Assembly (NCBI GenBank): GCA_964036315.1
Contig: OZ038488.1
Coordinates: 69,359,842-69,423,841 of the forward strand
Reading direction: 5' to 3'
DNA from: Acanthosepion esculentum
Taxonomy: Eukaryota > Mollusca > Cephalopoda > Sepiida > Sepiidae
Length of the DNA stretch: 64,000 nucleotides
Shown here: positions 11,698 to 22,049 of the stretch, piece after piece
Layout of the letters: each line of letters opens with the position of its first letter
Position numbering within the stretch: the stretch's first letter is position 1
Translations under genes and position numbers: made by a program
Notes under the pieces: generated by a model
What the model was told of the DNA's origin: nothing
The model's database searches: none
What the model saw: the letters and a program-made list of their open reading frames with translations, nothing else

Positions 11698-11880
11698 AAT
11701 GTCTGCTGCCATAAAAGTTCGTATGAAGCAGAGATGTGTTACTGAAATACTCCATGCGGGAAGAAATTGCTCTCGTGGACATCTACTGATGCCTGCACTT
11801 TTCTGAGACCAAACAGTGGATGTGAGCATAAGTAGGAGAGAGGTAATCCGTTTTCAGCAATGATGATAATCATGTCTGTG
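11698..11880 (+). pseudogene. mariner-like transposase, N-terminal remnant
   Basis: Starting at an ATG, the frame reads RMKQRCVTEILHA and, after a stop, DQTVDVSISRREVIRF. This resembles the helix-turn-helix N-terminus of mariner-family transposases, where KQRxxIEFLxAE and GDxTVDVSTVRRWVxRF-like blocks are usual. At least one in-frame stop and an indel interrupt it, and no DDD/E catalytic region follows. Assignment is from motif resemblance only. Confidence 0.55.
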
Positions 11881-11884
11881 AGAA

Positions 11885-12245
11885 GCTATATTCCAAACAG
11901 GCTGATGAAAATGCATGGCCAGTGAAAAATAGTATTTCGTAGCAGAAAACACCACCAACCAACGGTGGTATTATGTTCCTTAAATCTAGAGAAGCCTCCA
12001 CTGAAATAATGGAATGTGTGTGTATGCGTGTACAATTGTATTTACACCCCCCCCCCCAAATACTTATGTGTATTCATAAACATTAACAATTTGTCTTTTA
12101 CTGAAGATTAAATTATTTTAAGGGTTGTTGTCAATGTATTCCGGTGCAAAACCCAAACTTGAAAGACGTGAGTTTCTCGGGAAATAAATTGAGCAAATAA
12201 AGAATATGCAAAAGATAACAAACATGGCGGACGGTTTCTAATCAA
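11885..12245. other. Unassigned sequence
   Basis: Contains a run of ten C at about 12,047-12,057. No repeat family is recognised. Confidence 0.35.
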
Positions 12246-12249
12246 TTCG

Positions 12250-13100
12250 GCAAGCATATCGTCTACAAATCTTGGAACAAAAGAAAGAATTTTCCTTGAA
12301 TTGTTTTATACTTTTATTTTTGCTCAGAATTACTTACGCCAGTGGAAAAGATTTCTTAATTTTCTTCGTTTCATTATTTGTCCTTGTTTTGTTTATATTT
12401 GTTTGTTTTTCTGAATATTCCCCATTTCATCTGTTCATCCCTTCTTCTATTCTTTTTTTTATCTTGCTACTTTCTTCTTTCTTTCTATCCTTTTATTAAT
12501 TTCTTATATTTCTTTTTTATTACTTTCTCGTTCCTTTTTTTCTATTACTCTACTTTTCCTTTCATTTTTTCGTTTCCCTCATTATTCTTTTCTTTTTCCT
12601 TTTTTCTAATTTCATATTCTCTTGCACACATTTCTTCTATTCTCTTATTCTGTTGTTTATATTCCCTTTATTCTCGTATTCTGTTGCACTATTTCTTCTA
12701 GTCCCGTATCCTGTTTCCTGATTTCTTCTATTCTTGTAATTTGTTACCCATATGTTTTCTATTCTCTTATCTTATTCATATGCTTATATTCTCGCATTCT
12801 GTTGTCCATATTTCTTCTAATGTGTTCTTTATTCTCTTTCTTTCGTGACCATTTCTGTGCGCGTTTTCTAAGTTTTCTTTTTTCATTTTTTACTTATAAT
12901 TCTTCTTTATTTGCATTATAACATTTTTCTTATTCATTGTTTCAATTCTTGTTTCTTTCTTGTTATCGTTTACTCTTCTTTGTTTGTCTACTTACATACC
13001 ATCTCTCCATTCAAAAATGCCATCTTTCTTTTTTTTTTATTTCCTTTCATTCTTCATTTTCTTTTCTTTAGTTATTTATTTTCGTTTTCTTGCTCTCTTT
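12250..13100. repeat. Long pyrimidine-rich tract with degenerate repeats
   Basis: The plus strand is overwhelmingly T and C for more than 800 bp. Within 12,620-12,830 a degenerate unit of roughly 35-40 bp recurs around TTCTTCTATTCTCTTATTCTG and its variants. The hydrophobic Phe/Leu/Ser open frames in this stretch follow from the base composition and are not taken as genes. Confidence 0.75.
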
Positions 13101-13101
13101 C

Positions 13102-13104
<3 letters not shown>

Positions 13105-13147
<43 letters not shown>

Positions 13148-13148
13148 T
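13105..13148. repeat. (TA)n microsatellite
   Basis: About 44 bp of TA bordering the SINE E fragment. Confidence 0.95.
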
Positions 13149-13254
13149 GAGTTTGTAGACAGTGACTATTTAAGCTAATATTGCACGACTCTTCGGCAGA
13201 ATTGAGTCACTGTCAGTCACTGTGTGTTTATCTAAATCTAAAAATAAACACGCT

Positions 13255-13257
<3 letters not shown>
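13149..13257 (+). repeat. SINE family E, 5' fragment
   Basis: GAGTTTGTAGACAGTGACTA ... CTAAATCTAAAAATAAACACG is nearly identical to 63,100-63,210. The fragment ends in a TA array and lacks the tRNA-like and hammerhead-like parts. Confidence 0.85.

Positions 13258-13328
<71 letters not shown>
13258..13328. repeat. (TA)n followed by (TG)n
   Basis: About 53 bp of TA, then about 18 bp of TG. Confidence 0.95.
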
Positions 13329-13329
<1 letters not shown>

Positions 13330-13443
13330 AACGTAAATCATTCAAACGAAAAACAAATACTGAAGCTAATTATATGGCAAGAATCACTCTCGCAACATAA
13401 TTAGCTTCAGTATTTGTTTTTCGTTTGAATGATTTACGTTACA
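13327..13443. repeat. Perfect inverted repeat (46-bp arms)
   Basis: Arms 13,327-13,372 and 13,398-13,443 are exact reverse complements over 46 bp, with a 25-nt loop. The hairpin lies between TA/TG arrays. Perfect arms imply recent origin or ongoing homogenisation. No coding potential. Confidence 0.95.
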
Positions 13444-13465
13444 TAAATTGAATACGCACTACATA

Positions 13466-13468
<3 letters not shown>

Positions 13469-13564
<96 letters not shown>
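13469..13564. repeat. (TA)n microsatellite
   Basis: Nearly 95 bp of uninterrupted TA. Confidence 0.95.
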
Positions 13565-13795
13565 GGATAACGGCTTGGATTGAGGAATCGGAGAGCCGAG
13601 TTCGAATTCCAGTCGAATCCATTACATTCACTTACATGCTAATACCCTTGGGAAAGGTGTGAATCCTCCTCTTCTTCTCCCTCCAACTATGGGTAAATAG
13701 CAGGACAGACTGGGTTCTATATAACTGGTCTAGGAGACGGACAACTCTGAATTCAAAACCTGCGGAGGGTCGTTTGGGTACCTTGTGGCATTCGC
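13565..13795 (+). repeat. SINE family B, best-preserved copy
   Basis: The head TGGATAACGGCTTGGATTG and B box CGAGTTCGAATTCC give a tRNA-derived promoter. The body reads ATACCCTTGGGAAAGGTG, CAACTATGGGTAAATAGC and CTCTGAATTCAAAACC. A TA array sits immediately upstream. It serves as the reference for the B copies at 5.4, 5.95, 9.93, 22.5, 43.2 and 60.5 kb. Confidence 0.85.
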
Positions 13796-13956
13796 TGCAC
13801 CAGGTCCCTGTATTCGTCCCTACAAAAAATGTGGATTGCCCTGCACAAAGCCTTCACCACTATAATCAAATCTCATGTGTCGGTGTTGGGCCTTCAGTTT
13901 CTGGGAACTGATCTGCCTGACCCTCATACGTCGAATTCGACGGGAAAGTCGATCAT

Positions 13957-13959
<3 letters not shown>

Positions 13960-13998
<39 letters not shown>
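13960..13998. repeat. (TA)n microsatellite
   Basis: About 38 bp of TA. Confidence 0.95.
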
Positions 13999-14002
<4 letters not shown>

Positions 14003-14281
14003 GTATTTAGGCAGCAAACCAACACTTAATAATATTAACTTTGAACATGGACATAATATCTTGACCGTGTTTCGAAACAAAAAAATGAATCACTTTATAA
14101 AACATACACATAACAAACTATTTCTAATTCTAACAGTTGAAATATAATCCTTGATAATGGCTAAATGTATAGCCGAAAGCGCTCGGAAAAGAACATTCGT
14201 ACAATTTTTATATAATTTATTAGATCGCACGAGAAATTATATAAAAAACTAAATAAAAGCACCTTTCAGTCGTTTTTAATG

Positions 14282-14283
<2 letters not shown>
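13999..14283 (+). mobile_element. Penelope-like element, 3' end remnant
   Basis: The stretch GATAATGGCTAAATGTATAG followed by CCGAAAGCGCTCGG recurs at 62,910-62,945, and on the minus strand next to the GIY-YIG fragment (about 23,480-23,500). That proximity is why I link it to a Penelope-like element. It contains a short stem GGCTA...TAGCC. TA arrays flank both sides, and a second small hairpin lies at about 14,200-14,250. Confidence 0.5.

Positions 14284-14349
<66 letters not shown>
14284..14349. repeat. (TA)n microsatellite
   Basis: About 65 bp of TA. Confidence 0.95.
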
Positions 14350-14352
<3 letters not shown>

Positions 14353-14476
14353 ATGAATTAAGTCCGACAATTATTTAATATATTTTCTGTTTTTAAGTTA
14401 TTTATTTATTTAAGTAAATGTATTAATTACATTTACCGGCCTGAATAATTGTCGGACTTAATCCGTCTCATTATAT
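14350..14476. repeat. Fold-back tail of SINE family C
   Basis: GAATTAAGTCCGACAATTAT at the left returns as AATAATTGTCGGACTTAAT at the right, with the SINE C tail between. It is a miniature version of the inverted-tail elements at 8.9 and 24.4 kb, with the TA array at its left base. Confidence 0.8.
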
Positions 14477-14569
14477 GTTGTCATTGTTTACGTTAAGATA
14501 CGTTTCGTGAGCAGAAATGATCGATCGAGAAAAATCGTCGAAGATTGTGTGTTTATAAACAGTAATTCG

Positions 14570-14815
14570 GACTTTGCTAACCAGACACTTCTCTGTAGCT
14601 GAAAGCTTTAGCACGTCAGGGCAAATGACAGTTTCCGTATAGCAATACAGGTTCGATTCCTAACGGAGAACGCATATTTTCTACGAAATTTCTCGAACAT
14701 TCAGGCTGGTACATGTAATTAATACTGTTTAATAAAAAAAAAACACACAGAGCATTTACTTAAATAAATTGTATCTATAAAAATAACGTATAAACATATA
14801 AGCCTAAATTTGGGA
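14570..14815 (+). repeat. SINE family C, forward copy with tRNA-like promoter
   Basis: The A-box-like CTGTAGCTGAAAGC and the B box AGGTTCGATTCC fit a tRNA-derived head. The body follows (CATTCAGGCTGGTACATG, GAGCATTTACTTAAAT) and ends in AAAATAACGTATAAAC. No fold-back is present at this locus. Confidence 0.8.
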
Positions 14816-15488
14816 CTACCCTCTGGATTTAATAATTAGTAAGTTTCCTGACATTTTTGGTTTAATTAACTCCGAATAAACAAAGACACAAAATTATTTA
14901 ACCCATTAGGGTACCGCCTCCAATTTTTTTAGGTTACCTAATTTAAAATCCGCCAGCCCTAACATTACCATTAACCAGCACGGTAGATTAGGCAAAAAGA
15001 GCTAAAATTTTAAAGAAATATGGGTTAATTTCGTTATTATTATTAGTAGTAGTAGTAATGCGATGATGTCGTTATGATTGTTATTATTATTAATTATGAG
15101 TAATGTGCTGATTTCAATATATCGTTATTAATTATTAATAATAATGTACTGATTTCGTTATTATTAATTAGTAGTAATGTGCTGAATCTTACCCATTTTT
15201 CAGACACCCAGTGTAATAAAACAAGAGATCAACAGTAGGCATGAGGAAGCTTTATTCTGCTTAGAATAATTGCTACTAGTGTAGTGATTATTTATAGTCC
15301 TCTACAAACAAAAGAGTTCTTCAAAGGGAGGTAATCATAAAATAAGGGATATTACTCCCGATTATTTTATCACTTTATCACACATAGTATCGAACGACGG
15401 AAAGCGAGTAAGGCAATCACCAAAAAAATAATATCGTCTGCTGAATTATTCTTAAATTATTATTAAGAGAAATGTTCATAAGCTGGGA

Positions 15489-15524
<36 letters not shown>

Positions 15525-16220
15525 AAACCCTTTAAAAAGGCTCGAAATGAGCCTTAGTTTTTAAAGTGATAGGTAGACATCAATTTTTGCCGCTTCTTCA
15601 ACATCCAGTATGGCTCCGAATTTTTAGCCTATATACACGCGCGATGGTAAGAAATACACCCTTGTCGAACTCCATTATTTTTCATTCACTCAACTCATTC
15701 TCTGTTTCCTTGTAAATACAGTTTATAATTTGAGTAGATTTTTCGTATAAATCAAGCTTTTCCAACATTTCAATTTCTTCGTTTCGTATTTTATCAAAGA
15801 TCTTTTGTGCAATCTATGAAAAATAGCCAATGTTTTTAAAAACAAAATTGTCAAATCCTGATCGAATTTTGCCTGTGGCTGCTTTAATTCTCTTGGTACT
15901 AAAAACATTCGATAAGAAAAAAAGAAAAAAAATCCAGTATGCTCTAAACGTTATCTATCCTGCTTATCCTCATAATACTCACTTCCTATAACATATCATC
16001 TTACACTCATATCACAGCATATTCATCAAAAATATTATGACAATAGCCTTCTACTTTGAGTGGCTCGCGAGCCTTGTGTTAGTTTAAATTAAAAAACGTA
16101 AAAATATATTTTGTTGTGGTTACATCCACCGCTAATAAATTCTCAGTGTCGTCTTTCTGTACAGGTAAAACAAATCCAGTGAGAAAACATATCCTTGTCT
16201 AAATGTAATCTTTTTTTTTT
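14816..16220. other. Unassigned sequence with trinucleotide repeats
   Basis: TTA/TAG-type trinucleotide runs occur at about 15,030-15,180 and (ATT)n at 15,487-15,522. No element protein is recognised. A 61-codon minus frame at 15,723-15,908 has no family resemblance. Confidence 0.4.
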
Positions 16221-16221
16221 T

Positions 16222-16690
16222 TTTTGATAAACTACAGAGAAAAATATGCAATATTATTGGTCCTGACATAGCATCTCGACTTCAGTCAATTCCCTACCGC
16301 CGTAACGTAGCTTCCCTGTACCTTTTCTATGAGCTTTTCTCTTTGGTACCTAGACTTTATGAATTTAAGCGTACTACTAGATTGGCGCCAAGGTCCCATC
16401 ATCTTACAGTTGAAATGGCTAGATGTAACCGTAAGTTCTATGCTAACAGTTTCTTCTCACACTTCTCGCTTGTGGAACTCTCTTTCTGCTTCATGCTTTC
16501 CAGTCAACATAGATCTTTTTAAAAAAATTAAATGCAATATCAATCGTTATCTTCTGTCTTCTTCATACCTGTTCTTTTATTGTCCTTAATAATGTTTCCT
16601 TTTTTCTCATATTCTCTCAAATTCAGTAACCCCCTTGCATCTTAGTGACTTTATTGCCTTGCTTGGGGTAAAATGATTTAAAAAATCTGT
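16222..16690 (+). pseudogene. CR1-like LINE, reverse transcriptase C-terminus and 3' UTR
   Basis: The frame DKLQRKICNIIGPDIASRL then YRRNVASLYLFY is the conserved C-terminal block of CR1/Jockey-like reverse transcriptases. Downstream SRLWNSLSASCFPVNIDLF (another frame) continues the match, so there is at least one frameshift. The 3' end ATCTTAGTGACTTTATTGCC ... AAAATGATTTAAA matches the tails at 11.2 and 19.45 kb. A T run (16,209-16,224) precedes it. Confidence 0.85.
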
Positions 16691-16699
16691 TCTTATCTA

Positions 16700-17289
16700 C
16701 TTACACAACTCTTTTTTCTATTTTCATGTTAGTTGTTTTTCCCCAGTAGAGGTTATGGATTATTTGAGTATCTTTTCCATTTCTAATATTTCAAGTTCTT
16801 CCTGTCATACAAAAAAATAAAAAAAATAAAAAAAATGTAATAACACGTTTATTCATTTCATTAACCGAAATACGTCTTATTTGCCAAATACGAAACAGTG
16901 GAAGGTTAAACGACGTTGTTAGTGATTACAACACATTTTGCAGCTTCATGTGCCTGCGATTTTGTAAATAATACAACATCGCTTTTCAGGTGCGTGGATT
17001 TCAAGCTCAACAGTGAGTGGACGGTGATATATCAGTCCCTGTCCACGGGAACTCAACGGCAACTCATAGCTTTATTTTGTAAGACGAGAGGCTATCTAAA
17101 ATTCGTAGAACTTAAAAAAGTACTGAAAGCCATGTAATATAGATTAACCGCTATCCTTTGTGAGTAGAACCCATTGTGGTATTCCTGTATACATCTGAAA
17201 GGTGATTACGCTGAAGGAGACAATGGTAACTACGTCTCGATGGAATGTTTTCATGGTTAAATTTCCTGAACCTTAGGTAAAATCTGATA
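16700..17289. other. Unassigned sequence
   Basis: Nothing recognised apart from A-rich runs near 16,815-16,835. Confidence 0.35.
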
Positions 17290-17291
17290 TA

Positions 17292-17443
17292 CAGTGTAAC
17301 CCAGATATAAGAGAGTTGTCGGGACCGGAGAAAAAGTATCTTATATCCGGGTTTCTCTTATATCCGGGTTAGGTCTATTTTGTTTTATTAACACAGGCTC
17401 TAATTTTGGACCAGATAAAATCTCTCTTATATCCGGGTTACAC

Positions 17444-17445
<2 letters not shown>
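17292..17445. mobile_element. pogo/Tigger-like MITE, copy 1
   Basis: CAGTGTAACCCAGATATAAG at the left pairs with CTTATATCCGGGTTACACT at the right. A TA dinucleotide flanks each end, the target duplication expected of Tc1/mariner/pogo elements. Internal copies of TATATCCGGGTTTCTCT repeat the terminal motif. Non-coding. A longer sister copy lies at 40,367-40,564. Confidence 0.85.
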
Positions 17446-17475
<30 letters not shown>

Positions 17476-17535
17476 TACTTATAATTTATTAACTATATTT
17501 TTACAATAAATGGATCTGAGAGGAAAGCGTTTAGC

Positions 17536-17775
17536 ATGAGGTTTTATTTAAAATTTGTATGGGCACCAGATTTCGCTATCAGCTTCTCGAGGCGCCCAGG
17601 AATGGCGCCAACTGATTTCACCAGGAACTCTTGTGGTATGAAAGGCATAACTTCTTGTATTCGCTCTTCAAGTTCTTCCAAAGTCTTGGTTTGGTATAGT
17701 AGACTTGTTCCTTTAACCAACCCCAAAGTAAAAAGTCACACGGTGTTAAGTCAGGACTTCTGGCTGGCCAGTCAT
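17536..17775 (-). pseudogene. mariner-like transposase, C-terminal remnant
   Basis: On the minus strand the frame reads DWPARSPDLTPCDFLLWGWL, the block around the last catalytic acidic residue of mariner/IS630-type transposases. A one-base shift then leads to TKTLEELEERIQEVMPFIP in the next frame. The frameshift and the missing N-terminal two thirds make it a pseudogene. TA/TG repeats lie just downstream on the plus strand. Confidence 0.85.
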
Positions 17776-17807
17776 ACATAAAATAGGGAGTAACTTTTCA
17801 ATTACCA

Positions 17808-17863
<56 letters not shown>
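17808..17863. repeat. (TG)n(TA)n microsatellite
   Basis: TG run passing into about 38 bp of TA. Confidence 0.95.
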
Positions 17864-17865
<2 letters not shown>

Positions 17866-18139
17866 GTTCTACAAGAACATCTACGAATGGGAGTTTAATT
17901 TTTATTATGTTCATAGGTAAAGTTAAGTACAATTTTTTTTTTTCAAACGTGGTTTTGAAATTATTAATTACTTAAAAAAAAATATATCATCTACATAGCG
18001 GACATATATTTTGGGTTTTATTAACTTTTTAAAATACCTTGCTTTCTACATAGACACATGTAGTACTTTCAGAAACACACAGTGGATTTCCCATACTAAC
18101 ACCGTTACTTTGAGTGTCAATATTGGCATTGTGGTCGTA

Positions 18140-18400
18140 GAAGGCGGCTTAAAACATACGCCGTGTCTGAGTCGATCTAGGGCACGTCAGATCTAACGAC
18201 GGTTTCAACTGCAAAGGGGGCGGAGGTTCGTGTCCTACCGGAGAGCGCGTAATTTTCTTTAATATGATTTTTAGAATATTTAAGCCGGTAGATGAAAATA
18301 ATTAAATAAACTATTTAGTGAACGGAGTGTCTATTCAAATATGGCCATCCACTAAAAAAAATATTTAAAGTTGTAAAATCTGTCGGATTAATAAAAAAAA
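18140..18400 (+). repeat. SINE family C, diverged forward copy
   Basis: GAGGTTCGTGTCCTACCGGA holds a degenerate B box, and the tail contains TTTAAGCCGGTAGATGAAA. Its 3' part (TGTCTATTCAAATATGGCC) matches the minus-strand copy at 22,050-22,290 better than the 14.6 kb copy, suggesting a subfamily. Confidence 0.65.
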
Positions 18401-18594
18401 ATCCATTCTTTTGAAATTGCTTTGTTTACGTTCTGATACAAAAACTGAGCAGATATGAACTTTCAGGAATCTAGGAAAGATTTGCGATTATGAGGCACCA
18501 TCCAGCTTAGTGTCTCAGTAAACATTTTTTTTACCAGAGCTCATATTGCAATTTTTTTGTTATTGCTTTTCACTGGCACCCCGTATTAATTTTT

Positions 18595-18960
18595 CCCCAT
18601 ATTGTATTCATTTCTATGCACAGCCGGCATAGGAGATTATTGTGACCTAGCATATGCGCTGATTCCATAACTATTGACTATTGCAGTGGCGAACAAAAAC
18701 TTGGAGAATTGCGTTAAAGGGACATAACTGAGACATCCGGACGAGGCATGGCACTTGGAATTAGAACACTCAACCCCGGTGGACGAAATAAATAGTTCAG
18801 TTCGAAATTTCAATCACCTGAAGAAGGCCGGAGCATAAAACGGTCGAAACGCCGTGAATATAACAACAATGATGAAGACAACAGTCCGAACAGTGTAAAA
18901 AATTAACCAGTAACTATGTCTTAGACTCCATTATGATCCACGCCAAAAAATGACAAAGAA
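18595..18960 (+). repeat. SINE family D copy
   Basis: Close copy of 10,375-10,740, including CACCTGAAGAAGGCCGGAG and GTCGAAACGCCGTGAAT. It is followed directly by the same CR1 tail as at the first locus. Confidence 0.85.
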
Positions 18961-18967
18961 ATCAATT

Positions 18968-19480
18968 ATTATTATTGTCTAGATACTTTACACTTTTTAT
19001 TACAACAATTTTTACATTCTTCGTTAAATCCAAAGAATTCGGCGTCTCGGCTTCAGTCACTTTCCCACTGCCGTAGCGTAGCTTCCCTCTGCCTTTTCTA
19101 TAAATACTTTCATATGTAATTGTTCTGATGTGCTTTTCTCTTTCGTACTTCGCCTTTATGAATTTAAGCGCAGTACTAGATTGGCAGCTAGGTCTCACCA
19201 TTTTACAACTTAAATTCCTAGCAATGTAACTGTGAGCGCTATGCTAATAATTTCTTCTCTCTCTCACTTGTGAAACTCTCTTCCGGTTTCTTGCTTTCCT
19301 GTCAACTTTAATGCTCAAAGAATTTATTGCAACGTCAATCGTCATCTTCGGTCTCCTTGAATCCTGTTCTTTTATTGTTCTCTCTCCTTAATAATGCTTT
19401 TTTTTTTCTCGGGCTCTTTCGCTCTCAATAATTCTTTGTGTCTTAGTTGCTGTATCGCCTTGTTCGAGCGGATTCGATTA
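18968..19480 (+). pseudogene. CR1-like LINE, 3' coding tail and 3' UTR
   Basis: The frame SRLQSLSHCRSVASLCLFYK matches the CR1 C-terminal HRRxVASL block. The remaining parts shift frame repeatedly. The 3' end TGTGTCTTAGTTGCTGTATC ... GATTCGATTAATAAATAAAC equals the copy at 11.2 kb. It retains bases lost from that copy (CGGCTTCAGT at about 19,048), so the two have diverged by indels. Confidence 0.8.
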
Positions 19481-19601
19481 ATAAATAAACAAACTAAAAT
19501 TTTAAATAAAATTCGAACAAAATTTCAATTGGCCTTTACGCAAACATCCACATACGGACACATTATGTGTATATATATATTCATTGACATGAGTGTACGT
19601 T

Positions 19602-19618
19602 CATATATATATATATAC

Positions 19619-19680
<62 letters not shown>

Positions 19681-19681
19681 G
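19602..19681. repeat. (TA)n microsatellite with ACAT/GTAT interruptions
   Basis: About 80 bp, interrupted near 19,617-19,625 and 19,662. Confidence 0.95.
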
Positions 19682-19974
19682 TAGTAAGGTAAAAATAAAA
19701 ATCCGTTGGTATACAGTCCTGGTAATATAAAAATATTAGTACTGACCCACAAAAAGAGCTTGATGTATTTTATTTATACGGAGCAATATAATTAATAATC
19801 AAACAAATCCTTTTACCTCCTATTGAGAATAGGCTATTTCGGCAGACAACGAATACATATATATATGTATGTATGTATGTATGTGTGTGTGAGAGAGAGA
19901 GAGGATGGACCTGATAACCGTTTCGATGGAAAACTTTTCAGTCGGATCATCAGATAAAACATTTTAACTTTTTT

Positions 19975-20010
<36 letters not shown>

Positions 20011-20040
20011 GTGTGTGTGTGAGAGAGAGAGTGAGAGATG
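19682..20040 (-). repeat. TA-flanked repeat with a CTGATGA...CGAAAC motif
   Basis: On the minus strand ATCTGATGATCCGACTG is followed by TTCCATCGAAACGGTTATC (19,917-19,957). (TATG), (GT) and (GA) runs precede it, and a TA array (19,979-20,007) follows on the plus strand. Which element family it belongs to is not clear. Confidence 0.45.
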
Positions 20041-20880
20041 AACTGTTCTATTGATTTTCGACGGTTCAGTTTACGACTATACTGCAAAACTACACACACC
20101 AATCATTGCATTACAGTGGTAAAGGCTTCTGTAGAACCAGCCACACTTTACGGAAGAACTGACAGCAAAAAAAACAAAAAAAAAATGGTTCACATTGTGC
20201 CACGAGATCTCCGAACAGCCCTACCATGTTTATTTTCTCCGTAATAATGTCAGAACCCAAGGACAGTATATGTTCTCTCAAACATGACCAGAATTTTCCT
20301 TCTCCTAGACTGTTGGCACCTAAAGTAAGAGCTTTGCTATTGAATCCCTAGCTGGAGGAAGATGAATTCATGCCTTTTTCTAATTAGTATTAGTACGACG
20401 TAAGCGAAACAAAATCGACCGGGATTTGGATAGGCAGGTAATGTAACGCTGATTGGCGCGGAAAGTGGAACATATATAACCCCGAATTTTTACGTCTCCA
20501 TTTTTTTTTTTTATTATTCTATAATTTTATTTGGTATCTTCTTCCTTTCTTTCTTTCATTTATTTACACACTCCTTATCTCCTCTCTTGTATTTTTCCTC
20601 TTCCTCCTCTTTTCGAACGAATGTTTTTTTTTCTTTCTTTTTTTTCTTTTATTCTCTTGTTATAACTGCAGTGTTTTGAAAAATTACCCTTGTTTTCCCC
20701 TCGTGGCATTTTGTTGCAAAACTGGCGTTTATTTTCAGAAATTTCTTTCTCTTAAAATTAATCACCTGTGCTGCATATTTTCCTAAACTTTCAGTTTTTT
20801 TTTTCGGCAAAAAATAAAATAAAATAAAGCGATTAATTTTAGCGAGATGTACTGAGAGCTGTCTACATTTTATGGCGCGA
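20041..20880. other. Unassigned sequence
   Basis: T-rich in 20,500-20,660. A 168-codon minus frame (20,649-21,155) is long for this window but shows no recognisable domain. Confidence 0.35.
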
Positions 20881-20896
20881 GAGTCTCGCGAGACTC
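20881..20896. promoter_or_regulatory. Perfect palindrome with TCTCGCGAGA
   Basis: GAGTCTCGCGAGACTC is a perfect 16-bp palindrome containing TCTCGCGAGA. That decamer is known as an active element in vertebrate housekeeping promoters. Function here is inference. Confidence 0.35.
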
Positions 20897-21112
20897 GGGC
20901 AAATATTTGCAAGTTCCCACTCTGTCCAAATTGGATAAAAAGAACATTGTAAAGATAGGCATATTTAATTCCTCCTATGCATTTATCTATATATTTACAC
21001 ACATTCTGGAGAACATACACATTGACTGACGACGTAGAAGTGTACAAATACATAGTACATAAAGCATACTTTTCGCTATCAGCCACATTCGCAAATACAC
21101 ACGTGCATTTAA

Positions 21113-21150
21113 GTATATATAAAAGCTCAGGCACACTGAAATTCAGTATT
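21113..21150 (+). promoter_or_regulatory. TATA box and initiator-like pair
   Basis: TATATATAAAAGC at about 21,113 is followed roughly 28 bp later by ATTCAGTATTC, which resembles an arthropod-type initiator. Spacing fits a Pol II core promoter. No gene is recognised downstream, where an RTE fragment lies, so it may be chance or part of an old retroelement. Confidence 0.25.
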
Positions 21151-21214
21151 CGCAATAAGTTAAGGCTTTTGTAATTGTTGTTAGTATATATATTTTTACT
21201 TGTAACTTGTATCT

Positions 21215-21720
21215 AAATTTTAGTACGTGCGAAGACACGTGTGGATAGCGAAAATGCCTTCCAAAAGCTAAGCAAAGTATTAAGAAATAGGAAAAATTCC
21301 TTAGAAACAAAGAAAATAGTACTGAAATGTTGTGTATTATCAGTCTTCCTATATGGCAGAAAATGCTGGATAATCTCATCACAGATGAAGAGACTGAGAA
21401 TACCATAGGACGATCAACGACGAAGTTTTAGAGAAAATGGGAACAAAAAGAACCCTTATGCTTAACATCCGAAAGAGATAGTTGAAATTTCTCGGGCACG
21501 TAATGAGAAAAGAGGGCTTGGAAAATTTGATACTAACAAGACATACTGAAGGCAAGAGGGGGCAGAGGAAAACACCATATAACCTACCGAGTGAGCCTGA
21601 GTAATTGGATAGCAGTACAGACTTTAGGAGAGAAAAGACAAAATTTAGTAAGGACTAAAGGAAATTGTGGCGAGGCATGGTCGTCAACGTCCTGAAGGGA
21701 CACGGCACATAGAAGACGAA
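21215..21720 (+). pseudogene. RTE-like LINE, reverse transcriptase C-terminal fragment
   Basis: Successive frames give NDEVLEKMGTKRTLMLNIRK, then LKFLGHVMRKEGLENLILT and a GKRGRG-like basic stretch. These are the C-terminal signature of RTE-type reverse transcriptases in molluscs. Upstream, AKMPSKS and a CCVLSVFLYGRKCW-like stretch match the LLYGSECWT region. Stops and frame changes are frequent. It is the longest RTE piece here, and still lacks the catalytic palm. Confidence 0.85.
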
Positions 21721-21729
21721 AAAGGTGAA

Positions 21730-22049
21730 TGTTTCTTCTGTACAAAAAAAGGCAGTGTTAGATTACATGTTTCATTGTTCAAATCAGCGCTACTTTCGTG
21801 GCTAAAGGCATATTTTCAAAACATAACTGCGTCAAAAATTGGTGCTTCTATTGTTAGCATCATCAATCCCTGCTTAACATCTCTTCGTCATACTCTTCAC
21901 TTGTTGCTGGATATTCTGTTGGGTTGTGATCGTCGACTGATATAACTGGCCAATTCACGTGTGCAGTAACGCAAAGGAATTACCAATTGTAACGCCACTC
22001 ACTTTCAAGATGAGTGAATTCAACACAAAGATGAATTATATATATATTT
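21730..22049. other. Unassigned sequence
   Basis: No element recognised. Confidence 0.3.

Noticed and set aside
12272..13178. Several hydrophobic Phe/Leu/Ser-rich open frames suggesting membrane proteins
   Set aside because: They follow from the pyrimidine-rich strand and occur in overlapping frames; no conserved residues.
14155..14200. GGCTAAATGTATAGCC hairpin with CCGAAAGC as a possible hammerhead
   Set aside because: It lacks the CUGANGA and GAAAC core; better seen as a Penelope-like 3' stem.
20649..21155. 168-codon minus-strand open frame
   Set aside because: No domain, signal peptide or element motif recognised; composition biased by AT-rich sequence. Kept as unassigned.
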